NCBI RefSeq assembly: GCF_017329605.1
Contig: NZ_JAFMTY010000016.1
Location: 1 to 64,000, forward strand
Length of the DNA stretch: 64,000 nt
Source of the DNA: Alicyclobacillus fructus
Lineage (GTDB): Bacteria > Bacillota > Bacilli > Alicyclobacillales > Alicyclobacillaceae
Direction: 5' to 3'
The notes under the pieces were generated by a model. That model saw only the letters and a program-made list of their open reading frames with translations. It made no database searches and was not told where the DNA came from. Positions 34,656-42,800 of this stretch are shown here, in pieces. The number at the start of each line of letters is the position of its first letter. Position 1 is the stretch's first letter. A program made the position numbers and the translations under genes.

Positions 34656-35417
34656 TTGACGCGGCCGTTGATTGGGCTGACGGGATCGCATGAACTGCGG
34701 CAGAGCGCGGTCCCGGGCGTGCCGCTCCAGGCGGTGATGCTGACAGACGATTACGCGCGCGGCGTGGAGCGGGCCGGGGGATTGCCGGTGGTGTTGCCGT
34801 ACCTGGCGGATGAGGCGAGCGCCATCGAAATCGGCATGCGGCTCGACGGGTTGGTGCTGACGGGCGGAAACGACGTGGATCCGAATCTGTACGGGCAGGA
34901 GCCGCTTCAGGGGCTCGGGACGCTCGAACCCGAGCGGGACCGCCTGGAGATGACGCTCGTGCAGGTGATGCGGCGGGAGCAGAAGCCGGTCTTGGGCATT
35001 TGCCGAGGCATGCAGATGTTGAACGTGGCGCTCGGAGGCACGCTGTATCAGGATCTGCCGCGCCAGTGGAAGGGCAAGATTCAGCACAGCCAGAAGGCGC
35101 CCCGCAACGCTTACGCGCACACGGTCAAGCTGAAGCCGGGATCGCGCGTGGCGCAGTGCTATGGGAAAACCGCGATTCGCGTCAATAGCTTCCACCATCA
35201 AGCGGTGAAGGACGTGGCGCCTTTGCTGAAACCGGTGGGGTGGGACAGCGAAGGGCTGGTGGAGGCGTTGGAATCGGACGGCCGCTGGCCGATTGTCGCG
35301 GTGCAGTGGCACCCGGAAAACCTGTGGCGCGAGGACGAGGGCGCTCTGGCCCTCTTTCACTGGCTGGTGGAGGCCGCCGCCTCGCGCGCGGCCGATTTGG
35401 CTTCGTCCGGAATGTAG
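34656..35417 (+). CDS. Class I glutamine amidotransferase-like hydrolase (PuuD type)
   Basis: 253-residue peptidase C26 protein related to gamma-glutamyl-GABA hydrolase. The nucleophile is in VLGICRGMQMLNVALGG, the His/Glu in QWHPENLW, and LVLTGGNDVDP marks the substrate loop. The physiological substrate is unknown. TTG 34656 follows GGGGGTGGGGAG and gives the usual RPLIGLTG beginning; a GTG at 34629 overlapping the ahcY stop is possible. Its 3' end overlaps the convergent HD-GYP gene by 61 bp. Confidence 0.85.
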   Translation: MTRPLIGLTGSHELRQSAVPGVPLQAVMLTDDYARGVERAGGLPVVLPYLADEASAIEIGMRLDGLVLTGGNDVDPNLYGQEPLQGLGTLEPERDRLEMTLVQVMRREQKPVLGICRGMQMLNVALGGTLYQDLPRQWKGKIQHSQKAPRNAYAHTVKLKPGSRVAQCYGKTAIRVNSFHHQAVKDVAPLLKPVGWDSEGLVEALESDGRWPIVAVQWHPENLWREDEGALALFHWLVEAAASRAADLASSGM

Positions 35418-36913
35418 ACTTCCTGATACACCTCGATGAAGGCGTCGACGAAGTGCGGATCCCACTGGGTCCCTCGCCCTTCTCGAAGAACCTGGATGGC
35501 CTTCTCGGCGGGCATGCCGGACCGATAGGGCCTGTCGGACGTCATGGCGTCAAACGCGTCGGCGACGGCGAGGATGCGGCCAAACAGCGGAATCTCCTCG
35601 CCGGCGAGGCCGTCTGGGTATCCCTTGCCGTCGTATCGCTCGTGGTGGGAGCGAATGCCGGGCAGAAGAGGTTTCATCGCGTCGTCGGGCTGAATCTGCC
35701 GGATGATGTTTTCCCCAATCACGGGATGTCGCTTGATGATGGCGAACTCCTCGTCCGTCAATTTTCCTTCCTTCAGGAGAATCTCGTCCCGAATGCCGAT
35801 TTTGCCGATGTCGTGCAGAAGCGCTGACTGCCTGAGTTCGCGCACGGTCTGAGGAGACAGGTTGACCTTGCGGCCGATGGCCTCCGCGTATCGCGCGACT
35901 CGCTGCGAGTGGCCCGCTGTGTATGGATCGCGCGCGTCGAGCGCGGCGGCGAGCGTCGCAAAATAGCTTTCGATGAGCTGACGGTTCAATGCGTCGCGCT
36001 GGGCGAGGCCGCTCAGCATCAGGTTAAAGCCCTGGATGAGATCGGAAAACTCGTCCATGTAGGTGTCGTCTGCGCGCAGGGAGAAGTCCCCGCGCTCCAC
36101 GCGCCGCATGAGGGCTTCGAGCCTGCGGATGGGCCGCTGCACGTCGCTCGCCAGAAGGTATCCGCCAAATGCCGAAAACAGCGATCCGACCGCCAGGATG
36201 CCGCCCGCCCACGTCCAATAGGTTGATGGCCCAAATCCCGCGTTGGTCAGCCGGACGGCGTTGGCCAGTCCGAACAACAAAAGCGGCAGGGCGCCAAACA
36301 CCACGGAGCTCATGGCGAACTTGAACGCCAGCGGCACTACCACCTGCCCCCGCAACCAAACGGAGGCGCCGTACATGTGCTCGCTCCTGCGGCGGATGGT
36401 CACGAGGGTCGGCTCAATGGTGCGCGACGTGAGAAAAAACTCGATCACGGCGTGCATGCTCGCGACAATCAGCGTGCCGAGCGAAGCGAGCCACACGTAC
36501 GCCATGGGCAGGTGAAGCAGGCCACGCCGAACGAGGATGGACGACGACACGAGCCCGGGAATGAGGAACGACAGCCAGTGCGGCCCCATCACGCGCAACA
36601 CGGCCAGCGCGGGCAGATGCAGCGCGCGCCTGTATCCCTTCGCGAGCACGTCCTCTGTCGGATGGGCTTGGACAAGCGCTTTCCGGATGGGGCGAACCTG
36701 CGCGCGAAAGGCGATGGTGTCCGCCGCGAGCATCAGGGCGAGCGAGCCGCCCAGAATGGCGCCTATGATCTCCAGGTCCTTCCTTGTCAAGTGGAGGGTC
36801 GTGAAGATCAGGACCCCACCCACGCCGAGGACGGCCAGGATGGAGCCCGCGAAGTAGTTGAGGATGAGCCGCTTGACCAAGCGCATGAACTCGTGGTTCG
36901 CCGACCAGCCCAT
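35357..36913 (-). CDS. Membrane HAMP/HD-GYP c-di-GMP phosphodiesterase
   Basis: 518-residue membrane signalling protein. About six hydrophobic segments fill the N-terminal half (to about 265), followed by a HAMP linker (ASDVQRPIRRLEALMRRV) and an HD-GYP domain (about 320-490) with HDIGKIGI, the SHHERYDGKGYPDGL signature and DRPYR. It probably degrades cyclic di-GMP in response to an envelope cue. ATG 36913 is taken because GTGGGG is 6 bp upstream. The last 20 codons overlap the amidotransferase gene on the other strand. Confidence 0.87.
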   Translation of the reverse strand: MGWSANHEFMRLVKRLILNYFAGSILAVLGVGGVLIFTTLHLTRKDLEIIGAILGGSLALMLAADTIAFRAQVRPIRKALVQAHPTEDVLAKGYRRALHLPALAVLRVMGPHWLSFLIPGLVSSSILVRRGLLHLPMAYVWLASLGTLIVASMHAVIEFFLTSRTIEPTLVTIRRRSEHMYGASVWLRGQVVVPLAFKFAMSSVVFGALPLLLFGLANAVRLTNAGFGPSTYWTWAGGILAVGSLFSAFGGYLLASDVQRPIRRLEALMRRVERGDFSLRADDTYMDEFSDLIQGFNLMLSGLAQRDALNRQLIESYFATLAAALDARDPYTAGHSQRVARYAEAIGRKVNLSPQTVRELRQSALLHDIGKIGIRDEILLKEGKLTDEEFAIIKRHPVIGENIIRQIQPDDAMKPLLPGIRSHHERYDGKGYPDGLAGEEIPLFGRILAVADAFDAMTSDRPYRSGMPAEKAIQVLREGRGTQWDPHFVDAFIEVYQEVYIPDEAKSAAREAAASTSQ

Positions 36914-37134
36914 ACCGCACCCCACATGTTGTCGATGGCATCGCTCATTTCGAAAGAATTCCACCTCCTGTGCCGGATTCCTGCCGTCCTCCATCCGCAA
37001 CGCGCAAATTCGCGCGACATCGCGCGATGTGTGTCGAACAAGGCACCAGCTGGATGTCCACGCGACGGGCCCCTCGCTGCACGTCCTACGGTGCCCGCCC
37101 GGGCGGGCGGAATCACCGGAAGGAGGAACAAGCG

Positions 37135-37455
37135 ATGGCACAATCGAGCCTCGCACTCGGCACGACGTTGCAACTGCAGACGCAGTCCGGCACGCGCGCC
37201 GACGGCCAACCCAAATTGAAGGTGCACAAGTTCAATCACGTGTCGCCGCAGGCCGCGGACGACGATCTCCTCGCCGTCGGCCTCGCGCTCGCACAGCTCA
37301 TCGACGAGCCGCTCGTGCAGGTGGAGCGGGTCGATGTGGCCCTGCTGACGAACGCGTCCGGAGGAACGGGCGCGGGCGGTACGGGCGCCGGCGGGTCAGG
37401 GGGCGGCTCCACGGGCGGCAGCGGATCTACTGGCGGACAGGGGCCGAGCGCGTGA
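37135..37455 (+). CDS. DUF1659 protein with Gly/Thr/Ser tail
   Basis: 106-residue protein: an 80-residue DUF1659 domain (KVHKFNHVSPQAADDDLLAV onward) followed by a tail made almost only of Gly, Thr and Ser. Paired with the DUF2922 gene 62 bp downstream, a partnership conserved in Firmicutes. Function is unknown. AAGGAGGA precedes ATG 37135 at ideal spacing. The tail is absent from typical family members and may be a linker or surface stretch. Confidence 0.8.
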   Translation: MAQSSLALGTTLQLQTQSGTRADGQPKLKVHKFNHVSPQAADDDLLAVGLALAQLIDEPLVQVERVDVALLTNASGGTGAGGTGAGGSGGGSTGGSGSTGGQGPSA

Positions 37456-37517
37456 CGACCGCGAGCGCTGGAGAGGATGGACGAGGGTTTCGATTTGAGT
37501 GGACAGGAGGCGCGTCG

Positions 37518-37736
37518 ATGGCCGCAAAGGTATCTCTTCACCTGATGTTCATGACGGATCGCAACAAGAAGGTTCGCATCGCCATTCCGAATCCCAAGCA
37601 GCCGGTCGATCCGACCGCGGTGCAAAACGCCGCGCAGCTGATCGTGGAGAAGGGCGTCTTTGATCTTCCCCAGGGCAAGATTGTTCAGGCGCTCCCGGCG
37701 CAGCAGACGCAGACGGACACGTCGAGCGTTTCGTGA
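37518..37736 (+). CDS. DUF2922 protein
   Basis: 72-residue protein of the DUF2922 family (VSLHLMFMTDRNKKVRIAIP, then PVDPTAVQNAAQLIVEKGVF). ACAGGAGG lies before ATG 37518. It almost certainly forms a unit with the preceding DUF1659 gene. No biochemical role is known to me. Confidence 0.8.
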   Translation: MAAKVSLHLMFMTDRNKKVRIAIPNPKQPVDPTAVQNAAQLIVEKGVFDLPQGKIVQALPAQQTQTDTSSVS

Positions 37737-37740
37737 ATCG

Positions 37741-37778
37741 CCCCCCTTCCTCGGCGGTGTTCCGCCGGGGAAGGGGGA
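37741..37778. terminator. Bidirectional hairpin after DUF2922
   Basis: CCCCCTTCC plus CGGCGG pair with CCGCCG plus GGAAGGGGG around TGTT, ending in ATTAT. It separates the DUF2922 gene from the convergent DUF1450 gene, whose stop begins at 37779. Confidence 0.65.
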
Positions 37779-38039
37779 TTATGTCGTGCGCGAGCCGGAA
37801 TCCGCCCCGCCGCTCGCCGCGTCGATGGCGGCGACGAGATCCCGGGCGAGCCGCTCGGGCGTCGGCGCGGTGACGACTTGGCCGTCGACGATGGCGAACG
37901 GTTGCCGCGCGCAGAGGGCGCACTGATCGACACAGGCGTAGGTCCGCACCGCGGCGTCGGGCCGCGCAGCCCGAACCAGCGCGATGGCCTCGCGCACCCC
38001 GGCCGGCGCATTTTTCGCACACCATTCCACCGCTCTCAT
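37779..38039 (-). CDS. DUF1450 protein (YuzB-like)
   Basis: 86-residue protein with the family's cysteine pattern (VEWCAKNA, then TYACVDQCALCARQPFAIVDG), suggesting a metal or Fe-S site. No function is established. ATG 38039 follows GGGGGACTGAG. It is 5 bp after the DedA stop, so both are one transcript. Confidence 0.8.
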   Translation of the reverse strand: MRAVEWCAKNAPAGVREAIALVRAARPDAAVRTYACVDQCALCARQPFAIVDGQVVTAPTPERLARDLVAAIDAASGGADSGSRTT

Positions 38040-38044
38040 CGCTC

Positions 38045-38665
38045 TCAGTCCCCCCTGCGCCTCTTCCGCACATGGTTCCACGCCCAGTACAGGGCGGCGG
38101 CCGACACCAGGCCCGCCGTGATCCAGCTGAGCCCCGACTGCACGTGCTTCATCATCTCGTCCATATTTTCGCCGAACCAGTAGCCAAACGCGAGCCAGGC
38201 GCCGCACCATACCATGGATCCGACGATGGAGTAGAGCGCGAACGTCGCGTAGGACATTTCGGACAGCGCGGCGGCGTACGTGCTGAGCGAGCGAATGCCC
38301 GGCAGAAAGCGGCCCGGGATGAGGACCAGCCACGCGTACCGATCCAGCAGGCCGCCGGTGTACCGAAGGCGAGTCTCGTTGAGCAGGCGAAGGCGGTACA
38401 GCGGGTTGAGCAGCAGCGATTCGAAGCGACGGGTCAGCAGGAAGATGATGGTCACGCCGGTGAAATAGCCAAGCGCACTGAGGCTGAAGACCGTGGGGGC
38501 TCGCATCGTTCCAAGGGCGATGGCGTACCCGTAGAACGCGAGGAACACGTCGCCGGGAAAGGGCAGGCCCAGGCCCTCCAGGACCATGGCCGCGTAGGTG
38601 CCCGGGTAGCCGAGCAGCAGCAGGCCAGCGTTGATCGATTGCAACAGCTCGCGAATGGCGTGCAC
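38045..38665 (-). CDS. DedA/SNARE-associated family membrane protein
   Basis: 206-residue membrane protein with the DedA signature PGRFLPGIRS and an N-terminal EGLGLPFPGDV segment. Members act in membrane homeostasis and lipid-carrier recycling. GTG 38665 is preceded by GGGGTGGAG at short distance. It is divergent from thiL and cotranscribed with the DUF1450 gene. Confidence 0.88.
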   Translation of the reverse strand: MHAIRELLQSINAGLLLLGYPGTYAAMVLEGLGLPFPGDVFLAFYGYAIALGTMRAPTVFSLSALGYFTGVTIIFLLTRRFESLLLNPLYRLRLLNETRLRYTGGLLDRYAWLVLIPGRFLPGIRSLSTYAAALSEMSYATFALYSIVGSMVWCGAWLAFGYWFGENMDEMMKHVQSGLSWITAGLVSAAALYWAWNHVRKRRRGD

Positions 38666-38818
38666 AACTCCACCCCGCTTCCGTCGTCGGGCCCGCAGGC
38701 CCTAATGGATGTGTATGGACAAGGACCGTGGCTCATGATTGACGCAAACCCCGGCGGCTGTCATTGTTATGGTATTGGCAAGGGTACGACGCGACGCGCT
38801 GGAAGGAGGGACGTCGGG

Positions 38819-39799
38819 ATGGACGAGTTTGCGCTGATCCGTGCGCTGGTCGCCAAGCTTCCACCGCCGGGCCCGGACGTCAGCGTGGCCATCGGGGACG
38901 ATTGCGCGGTGGTGGAGGGCGGGGGCCGGTTGGCCGTGACGACGGACGCCGTTGTGGAAGGGGTGCACTTCCGGCGCGATACGATGTCTCCGCCTCAGAT
39001 TGGCTACAAGGCCATCGCGGCCGCGGTGAGCGACATCGCGGCGATGGGCGGCGAGCCCGCCTGGCTCACCGTCGCGCTCGCCGTTCCCCCTTCGTGGCCG
39101 GAGGAGGACGTCGTCGCGCTCTACGATGGCGTCGGAGAAGCGGCGGCGGCTTTCCGAACGAGTGTCGTGGGCGGAGATGTCGTCTCGACAGAGGGGCCGC
39201 TTTGGATGTCGATCACGGCCGTCGGACACGTCCATCGCCCGGTCACTCGCGCGGGCGCGCGGCCAGGCGATGTGCTGTTTGTCACGGGCAGCCTGGGCGG
39301 AAGCGCGGCCGGACTCGACATCCTCCTCGGCAGGCGGGGCGGATCGGCCATCGCGCAGGCGGTGCTCATCGAGCGCCACCGCCGCCCCGTTCCGCGCATC
39401 GCTTTTGGCAGGGAGGCCGCCCGCCTCGGTGCGACGGCGCTCGACGACATCAGCGACGGGCTGGCGAGCGAGCTGAACGAGATCGCCGAGGCGAGCGGCG
39501 TGCGGCTGGTGGTGGAGGGAGAGCGCGTCCCCGTTCAGCCGGAGGTCACCGAGTATGCGCGCGTCCTCGGCAAAGATCCGCTCGAGTACGCGCTGTACGG
39601 CGGGGAGGACTACGAACTCGTGGGCACGGCGCCGAGGGACGCGTTTGCGCGGCTTTTGGCCATTGCTCAGGTCGTCGGCACGCCCGTCGCGGCTATCGGG
39701 CGCGTCGAGGAGGGCGACGGCGTGGTGATGCGCCGCAACGGCCAACTCGAGGTGGTTGCGCGCAAGGGATACAATCATTTTGAGAGGTCACGGCCATGA
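38819..39799 (+). CDS. thiL: Thiamine-monophosphate kinase
   Basis: 326-residue ATP-dependent kinase making thiamine diphosphate. Motifs: AIGDDCAVV near residue 25, TTDAVVEGVHF, SDIAAMGG, GGDVVSTEG, DDISDGLASEL and YGGEDYELVG. GGAAGGAGGG before ATG 38819. It opens a five-gene operon with the tRNA t6A genes, each overlapping the next by four bases, an arrangement frequent in Bacilli. Confidence 0.95.
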   Translation: MDEFALIRALVAKLPPPGPDVSVAIGDDCAVVEGGGRLAVTTDAVVEGVHFRRDTMSPPQIGYKAIAAAVSDIAAMGGEPAWLTVALAVPPSWPEEDVVALYDGVGEAAAAFRTSVVGGDVVSTEGPLWMSITAVGHVHRPVTRAGARPGDVLFVTGSLGGSAAGLDILLGRRGGSAIAQAVLIERHRRPVPRIAFGREAARLGATALDDISDGLASELNEIAEASGVRLVVEGERVPVQPEVTEYARVLGKDPLEYALYGGEDYELVGTAPRDAFARLLAIAQVVGTPVAAIGRVEEGDGVVMRRNGQLEVVARKGYNHFERSRP

Positions 39800-40284
39800 C
39801 GGAGGCATATGAATGGCGCGTCGATGACGAAGTGGAGATGAGGCGCCTGGGGGAGCGCCTCGGTGCGCTTCTCCGTCCGGGCGATGCCGTGCTGCTCGAG
39901 GGACCCATGGGCGCGGGCAAAACCACCTTTGCCGCCGCCGTCGGCAAGGGCGCAGGCGTGACGCAGCCGATGACCAGCCCCACGTACGTCCTGCGGCAGG
40001 AGCACCGCGGCCGCTTTCGCGTCGCCCACTTCGATCTCTACCGGCTGTACGGCGACCCGGAACGCCCGGAGACGCTGGACGTCGAGGGGGTGTGGGCGCT
40101 CGGGCTCGACGACGACCTCGCGGGCGGCGCCATCCTGCTCATCGAGTGGCCGGGGCCGTTGGCGGACGAGATCGACGCATACCTTCGGATCCTCATCCGT
40201 CCGGAGGGCGCATCGCGCAGGGTGCGCGCGGAGGCTTGGGGCAAGCGCCCGGAATTGATACTGAAGGAGTGGACGGCTTCATGA
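39796..40284 (+). CDS. tsaE: tRNA t6A synthesis ATPase TsaE
   Basis: 162-residue P-loop protein with Walker A EGPMGAGKTTFAAAVGKG and the TSPTYVL segment. It activates the TsaB-TsaD complex that installs threonylcarbamoyl on A37 of ANN-decoding tRNAs. ATGA overlaps at both ends indicate coupled translation with thiL and tsaB. Confidence 0.94.
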   Translation: MTEAYEWRVDDEVEMRRLGERLGALLRPGDAVLLEGPMGAGKTTFAAAVGKGAGVTQPMTSPTYVLRQEHRGRFRVAHFDLYRLYGDPERPETLDVEGVWALGLDDDLAGGAILLIEWPGPLADEIDAYLRILIRPEGASRRVRAEAWGKRPELILKEWTAS

Positions 40285-40994
40285 GCGTGATCGCCATGGA
40301 TACAGCGACCGATGTGTTGGCGCTTGCAGTCGCGGACGAGGACGGCAGGCTGATGTCTTCCCTCGTGGAGTTTCTGCCGCGGGCCCACTCGCGCCTGTTG
40401 CAGCCGTCGCTCGGCCACCTGCTGGCCGGCGCGCGCATGAACATTCACGACGTGAAACTGTGCGTGACCGGCGTCGGGCCCGGCAGCTATACCGGCGTTC
40501 GCATCGCGGTGGCGGCGGCGAAGGCTATTGGGCACGCATGCGCCATCCCCATCGTGTCGGTCCCGACCGTCGACGGCATGGCCATGGCGCTGGCCTGCGC
40601 GGAAGGCCAGCGCTTCGGCGCGTTCATGGCGCTCATCGACGCAAGGCGGGATCGCGCCTTTGGCTGCTGGTACCGGCTCGAGGACGGCAGGTTATGGGCC
40701 CAGTGCGAGCCGACGGTCCAGGCCCTTTCGGACTGGTTCGCCATTGCCGACCGCGAGCGCGCGTCCATCGTGGCGAGCGGCAGGCGCCTCGGCGATTCCG
40801 CGGAGGCGCAGGGCGTGCGGGTGCGCCCGTGGAACGAGATTGCCCCGATGATGCCGACGGCGCTCGTGCGGCTTGGCCTGTCGGGATCGTACGAGCGGTT
40901 CGAGGGCGAAAGGGTGCACGATCTCGCCCCGCTCTACGTGTTGCCGACGGAGGCCGAGGCGAAGCTCGGCGCGAAGGGAGAGGGCGGCGAGTGA
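40281..40994 (+). CDS. tsaB: tRNA t6A synthesis protein TsaB
   Basis: 237-residue ASKHA-fold scaffold partner of TsaD. The start MSVIAMDTATDVLALAV and the segment GVGPGSYTGVRIAVAAAKA are typical; the catalytic metal site of TsaD is absent as expected. GAAGGAGTGG precedes ATG 40281. The next gene starts with GTG overlapping its stop. Confidence 0.93.
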   Translation: MSVIAMDTATDVLALAVADEDGRLMSSLVEFLPRAHSRLLQPSLGHLLAGARMNIHDVKLCVTGVGPGSYTGVRIAVAAAKAIGHACAIPIVSVPTVDGMAMALACAEGQRFGAFMALIDARRDRAFGCWYRLEDGRLWAQCEPTVQALSDWFAIADRERASIVASGRRLGDSAEAQGVRVRPWNEIAPMMPTALVRLGLSGSYERFEGERVHDLAPLYVLPTEAEAKLGAKGEGGE

Positions 40995-41494
40995 CCCCGG
41001 CGGCTTTTGACCCACAGAAGCTCGCCATCCGCCGCATGATGTTGAAGGATCTGGACGACGTCATGCGCGTGGAGACGCGATCGTTCACGGCGCCATGGTC
41101 GCGCCAGGCGTTCGTCGGCGAGCTGGTGGAGAATCGGCTGGCGCGCTACGTGGTGGCGGAGTACGACGGCCGCGTGGTGGGGTATGCCGGCTTCTGGATG
41201 ATCATGGACGAGGGGCATATCACCAACATCGCGGTCGATCCCGACTTTCGCGGCCTGAAGCTCGGCGAGCGGCTGCTCGAGGCCATCATGTCGATGTGCA
41301 TGGCCCTCGGCGGCCGGAAGATGACGCTCGAGGTGCGGGTCACGAACCATGTGGCGCAGAATCTGTACCGGAAGTACGGTTTCGAGCGCGTGGGTGTGCG
41401 CAAAGGCTATTACACGGACAACAACGAGGACGCCTTGATCATGTGGGTCGATCTCCCGCCCAAGGTGATGCGCGACAGAGAGGTGCAAGCATGA
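40991..41494 (+). CDS. rimI: Ribosomal-protein-alanine N-acetyltransferase family
   Basis: 167-residue GNAT acetyltransferase with the acetyl-CoA loop DPDFRGLKLGERLL and the NHVAQNLYRKYGFERVG motif. RimI acetylates the N-terminus of ribosomal protein S18 and is regularly found between tsaB and tsaD. GTG 40991 overlaps the tsaB stop; the 3' end overlaps tsaD. Confidence 0.9.
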   Translation: MTPAAFDPQKLAIRRMMLKDLDDVMRVETRSFTAPWSRQAFVGELVENRLARYVVAEYDGRVVGYAGFWMIMDEGHITNIAVDPDFRGLKLGERLLEAIMSMCMALGGRKMTLEVRVTNHVAQNLYRKYGFERVGVRKGYYTDNNEDALIMWVDLPPKVMRDREVQA

Positions 41495-42534
41495 ACATCC
41501 TCGCCATCGAGACGAGCTGCGACGAGACCTCGGCCGCCGTCGTCGCGGACGGCGAGCGCGTGCTCGGCCAGGTGACGGCGAGTCAAATGGAAATCCATCG
41601 CCAGTTTGGCGGCGTCGTGCCCGAGGTGGCCTCGCGCCGGCACGTCCAGGCCATCACGCGCGTGGTCGACACCGCCCTGGCGCAGGCCGGGCTCGGGTTT
41701 GCCGATCTCGGCGCCATCGGGGTGACGATGGGGCCAGGACTGCTTGGCGCATTGCTGGTCGGCGTGACCGCCGCCAAGGCGTACAGTCTGGCCACTGGGC
41801 TCCCGCTCGTCGGCGTGCATCACATCGCCGGGCACGTCGCGGCGGCCCTCTTGGAGGAGCCGGATCGGCCTCCGGTGCGGCCGCCGTTTTTGTGCCTGGT
41901 GGCCTCCGGCGGGCACACGGAGCTGTACGAAGTGGACGCGTCGTTTGCGTTCAAGCGCCTCGGCGGCACGCGCGACGACGCGGCGGGTGAAGCGTACGAC
42001 AAGGTGGCGAGGCTCATCGGCCTCGCCTATCCCGGCGGTCCCGAGGTGGACAGGCTCGCGCGTCTGGGCGATCCCGGCCGCTTTTCCTTTCCACGCGGCC
42101 TGTTGGACGATCCGTCGCTCGACTTCTCCTTCAGCGGCATGAAGACCGCTGTGCTCGTGGCGCTCGACAAGCTGAAGCGCCAGGGGCAGGCCGTGCCCGT
42201 CGAGGACGTCTGTGCGAGCTTTCAGGCCGCCGTGATCGAGGTGCTCGTCGAGAAGACGCGCCGTGCGGCGAGCATGACGGGCCATCGAACCGTCGTGGTC
42301 GCGGGGGGCGTGGCGGCGAACCGCGGCCTGCGGGCGGCCATGCAGGCGATGGCTGCGGAGGAGGGGCTCGAGGTCCACTTTCCGTCGCCCGCGCTCTGCA
42401 CCGACAACGCGGCGATGATCGGGGCGGCGGCATATCTCCGCGCGCAAGAAGGGCGATTCGACACGCTCGAACTCGGCGCGTATGCCGACCTCACGCTGGA
42501 GGAATGGCAAAGCGGGCGTTATCCCATGGATTGA
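41491..42534 (+). CDS. tsaD: tRNA N6-adenosine threonylcarbamoyltransferase TsaD
   Basis: 347-residue catalytic subunit transferring threonylcarbamoyl to tRNA. Starts IETSCDETSAAVV; the metal ligands His111 and His115 are in HHIAGHVAA; FSFSGMKTAV and CTDNAAMIGAAA complete the ASKHA site. ATG 41491 overlaps rimI. It closes the thiL-tsaE-tsaB-rimI-tsaD operon and is followed by a UUCG-type terminator. Confidence 0.96.
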   Translation: MNILAIETSCDETSAAVVADGERVLGQVTASQMEIHRQFGGVVPEVASRRHVQAITRVVDTALAQAGLGFADLGAIGVTMGPGLLGALLVGVTAAKAYSLATGLPLVGVHHIAGHVAAALLEEPDRPPVRPPFLCLVASGGHTELYEVDASFAFKRLGGTRDDAAGEAYDKVARLIGLAYPGGPEVDRLARLGDPGRFSFPRGLLDDPSLDFSFSGMKTAVLVALDKLKRQGQAVPVEDVCASFQAAVIEVLVEKTRRAASMTGHRTVVVAGGVAANRGLRAAMQAMAAEEGLEVHFPSPALCTDNAAMIGAAAYLRAQEGRFDTLELGAYADLTLEEWQSGRYPMD

Positions 42535-42555
42535 GCAACGCGTGAACCTGGAATC

Positions 42556-42579
42556 GGCGAGGCTTCGGCCTCGCCTTTT
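42556..42579 (+). terminator. Rho-independent terminator after tsaD
   Basis: GGCGAGGC-TTCG-GCCTCGCC, an 8-bp stem with a UUCG tetraloop, followed by TTTTCC. A textbook terminator. Confidence 0.93.
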
Positions 42580-42646
42580 CCTTGTGCGGGCGGGATGCGG
42601 CGCGCGCGTAACGCGCGCTCGCCCTCGTCCGACGAACAGCCGTTCC

Positions 42647-42754
42647 TGTGTATAACTGGCGAAGACGGCCCTGTGGATGTTGTGGAAACGTGTCGAAAAG
42701 GCTCGAAACGGCCGCGATCGATCCTGTGGATAAACCGGTGGACAATGTGGATAA
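42647..42754. promoter_or_regulatory. DnaA-box cluster with a Spo0A-box-like site
   Basis: Five DnaA-box-like 9-mers lie in one orientation: TGTGTATAA (42647), TGTGGATGT (42672), TGTGGAAAC (42681), and two perfect TGTGGATAA (42725 and 42746, 21 bp apart). A perfect TGTCGAA, the Spo0A-box core, lies at 42691-42697. The cluster is in the 200-bp gap between tsaD and the ABC-F gene, after the tsaD terminator, in a region with no gene. Confidence 0.7.
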
Positions 42755-42800
42755 CTGAACATTGTCCGCATTCGAAAGCGCGCATCCCGACCGAATCTTC

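Noticed and set aside
42735-42754. The DnaA boxes as an origin of replication
   Set aside because: No AT-rich unwinding region and no dnaA/dnaN genes nearby; the local gene content is ordinary, so a secondary cluster is more likely than oriC.
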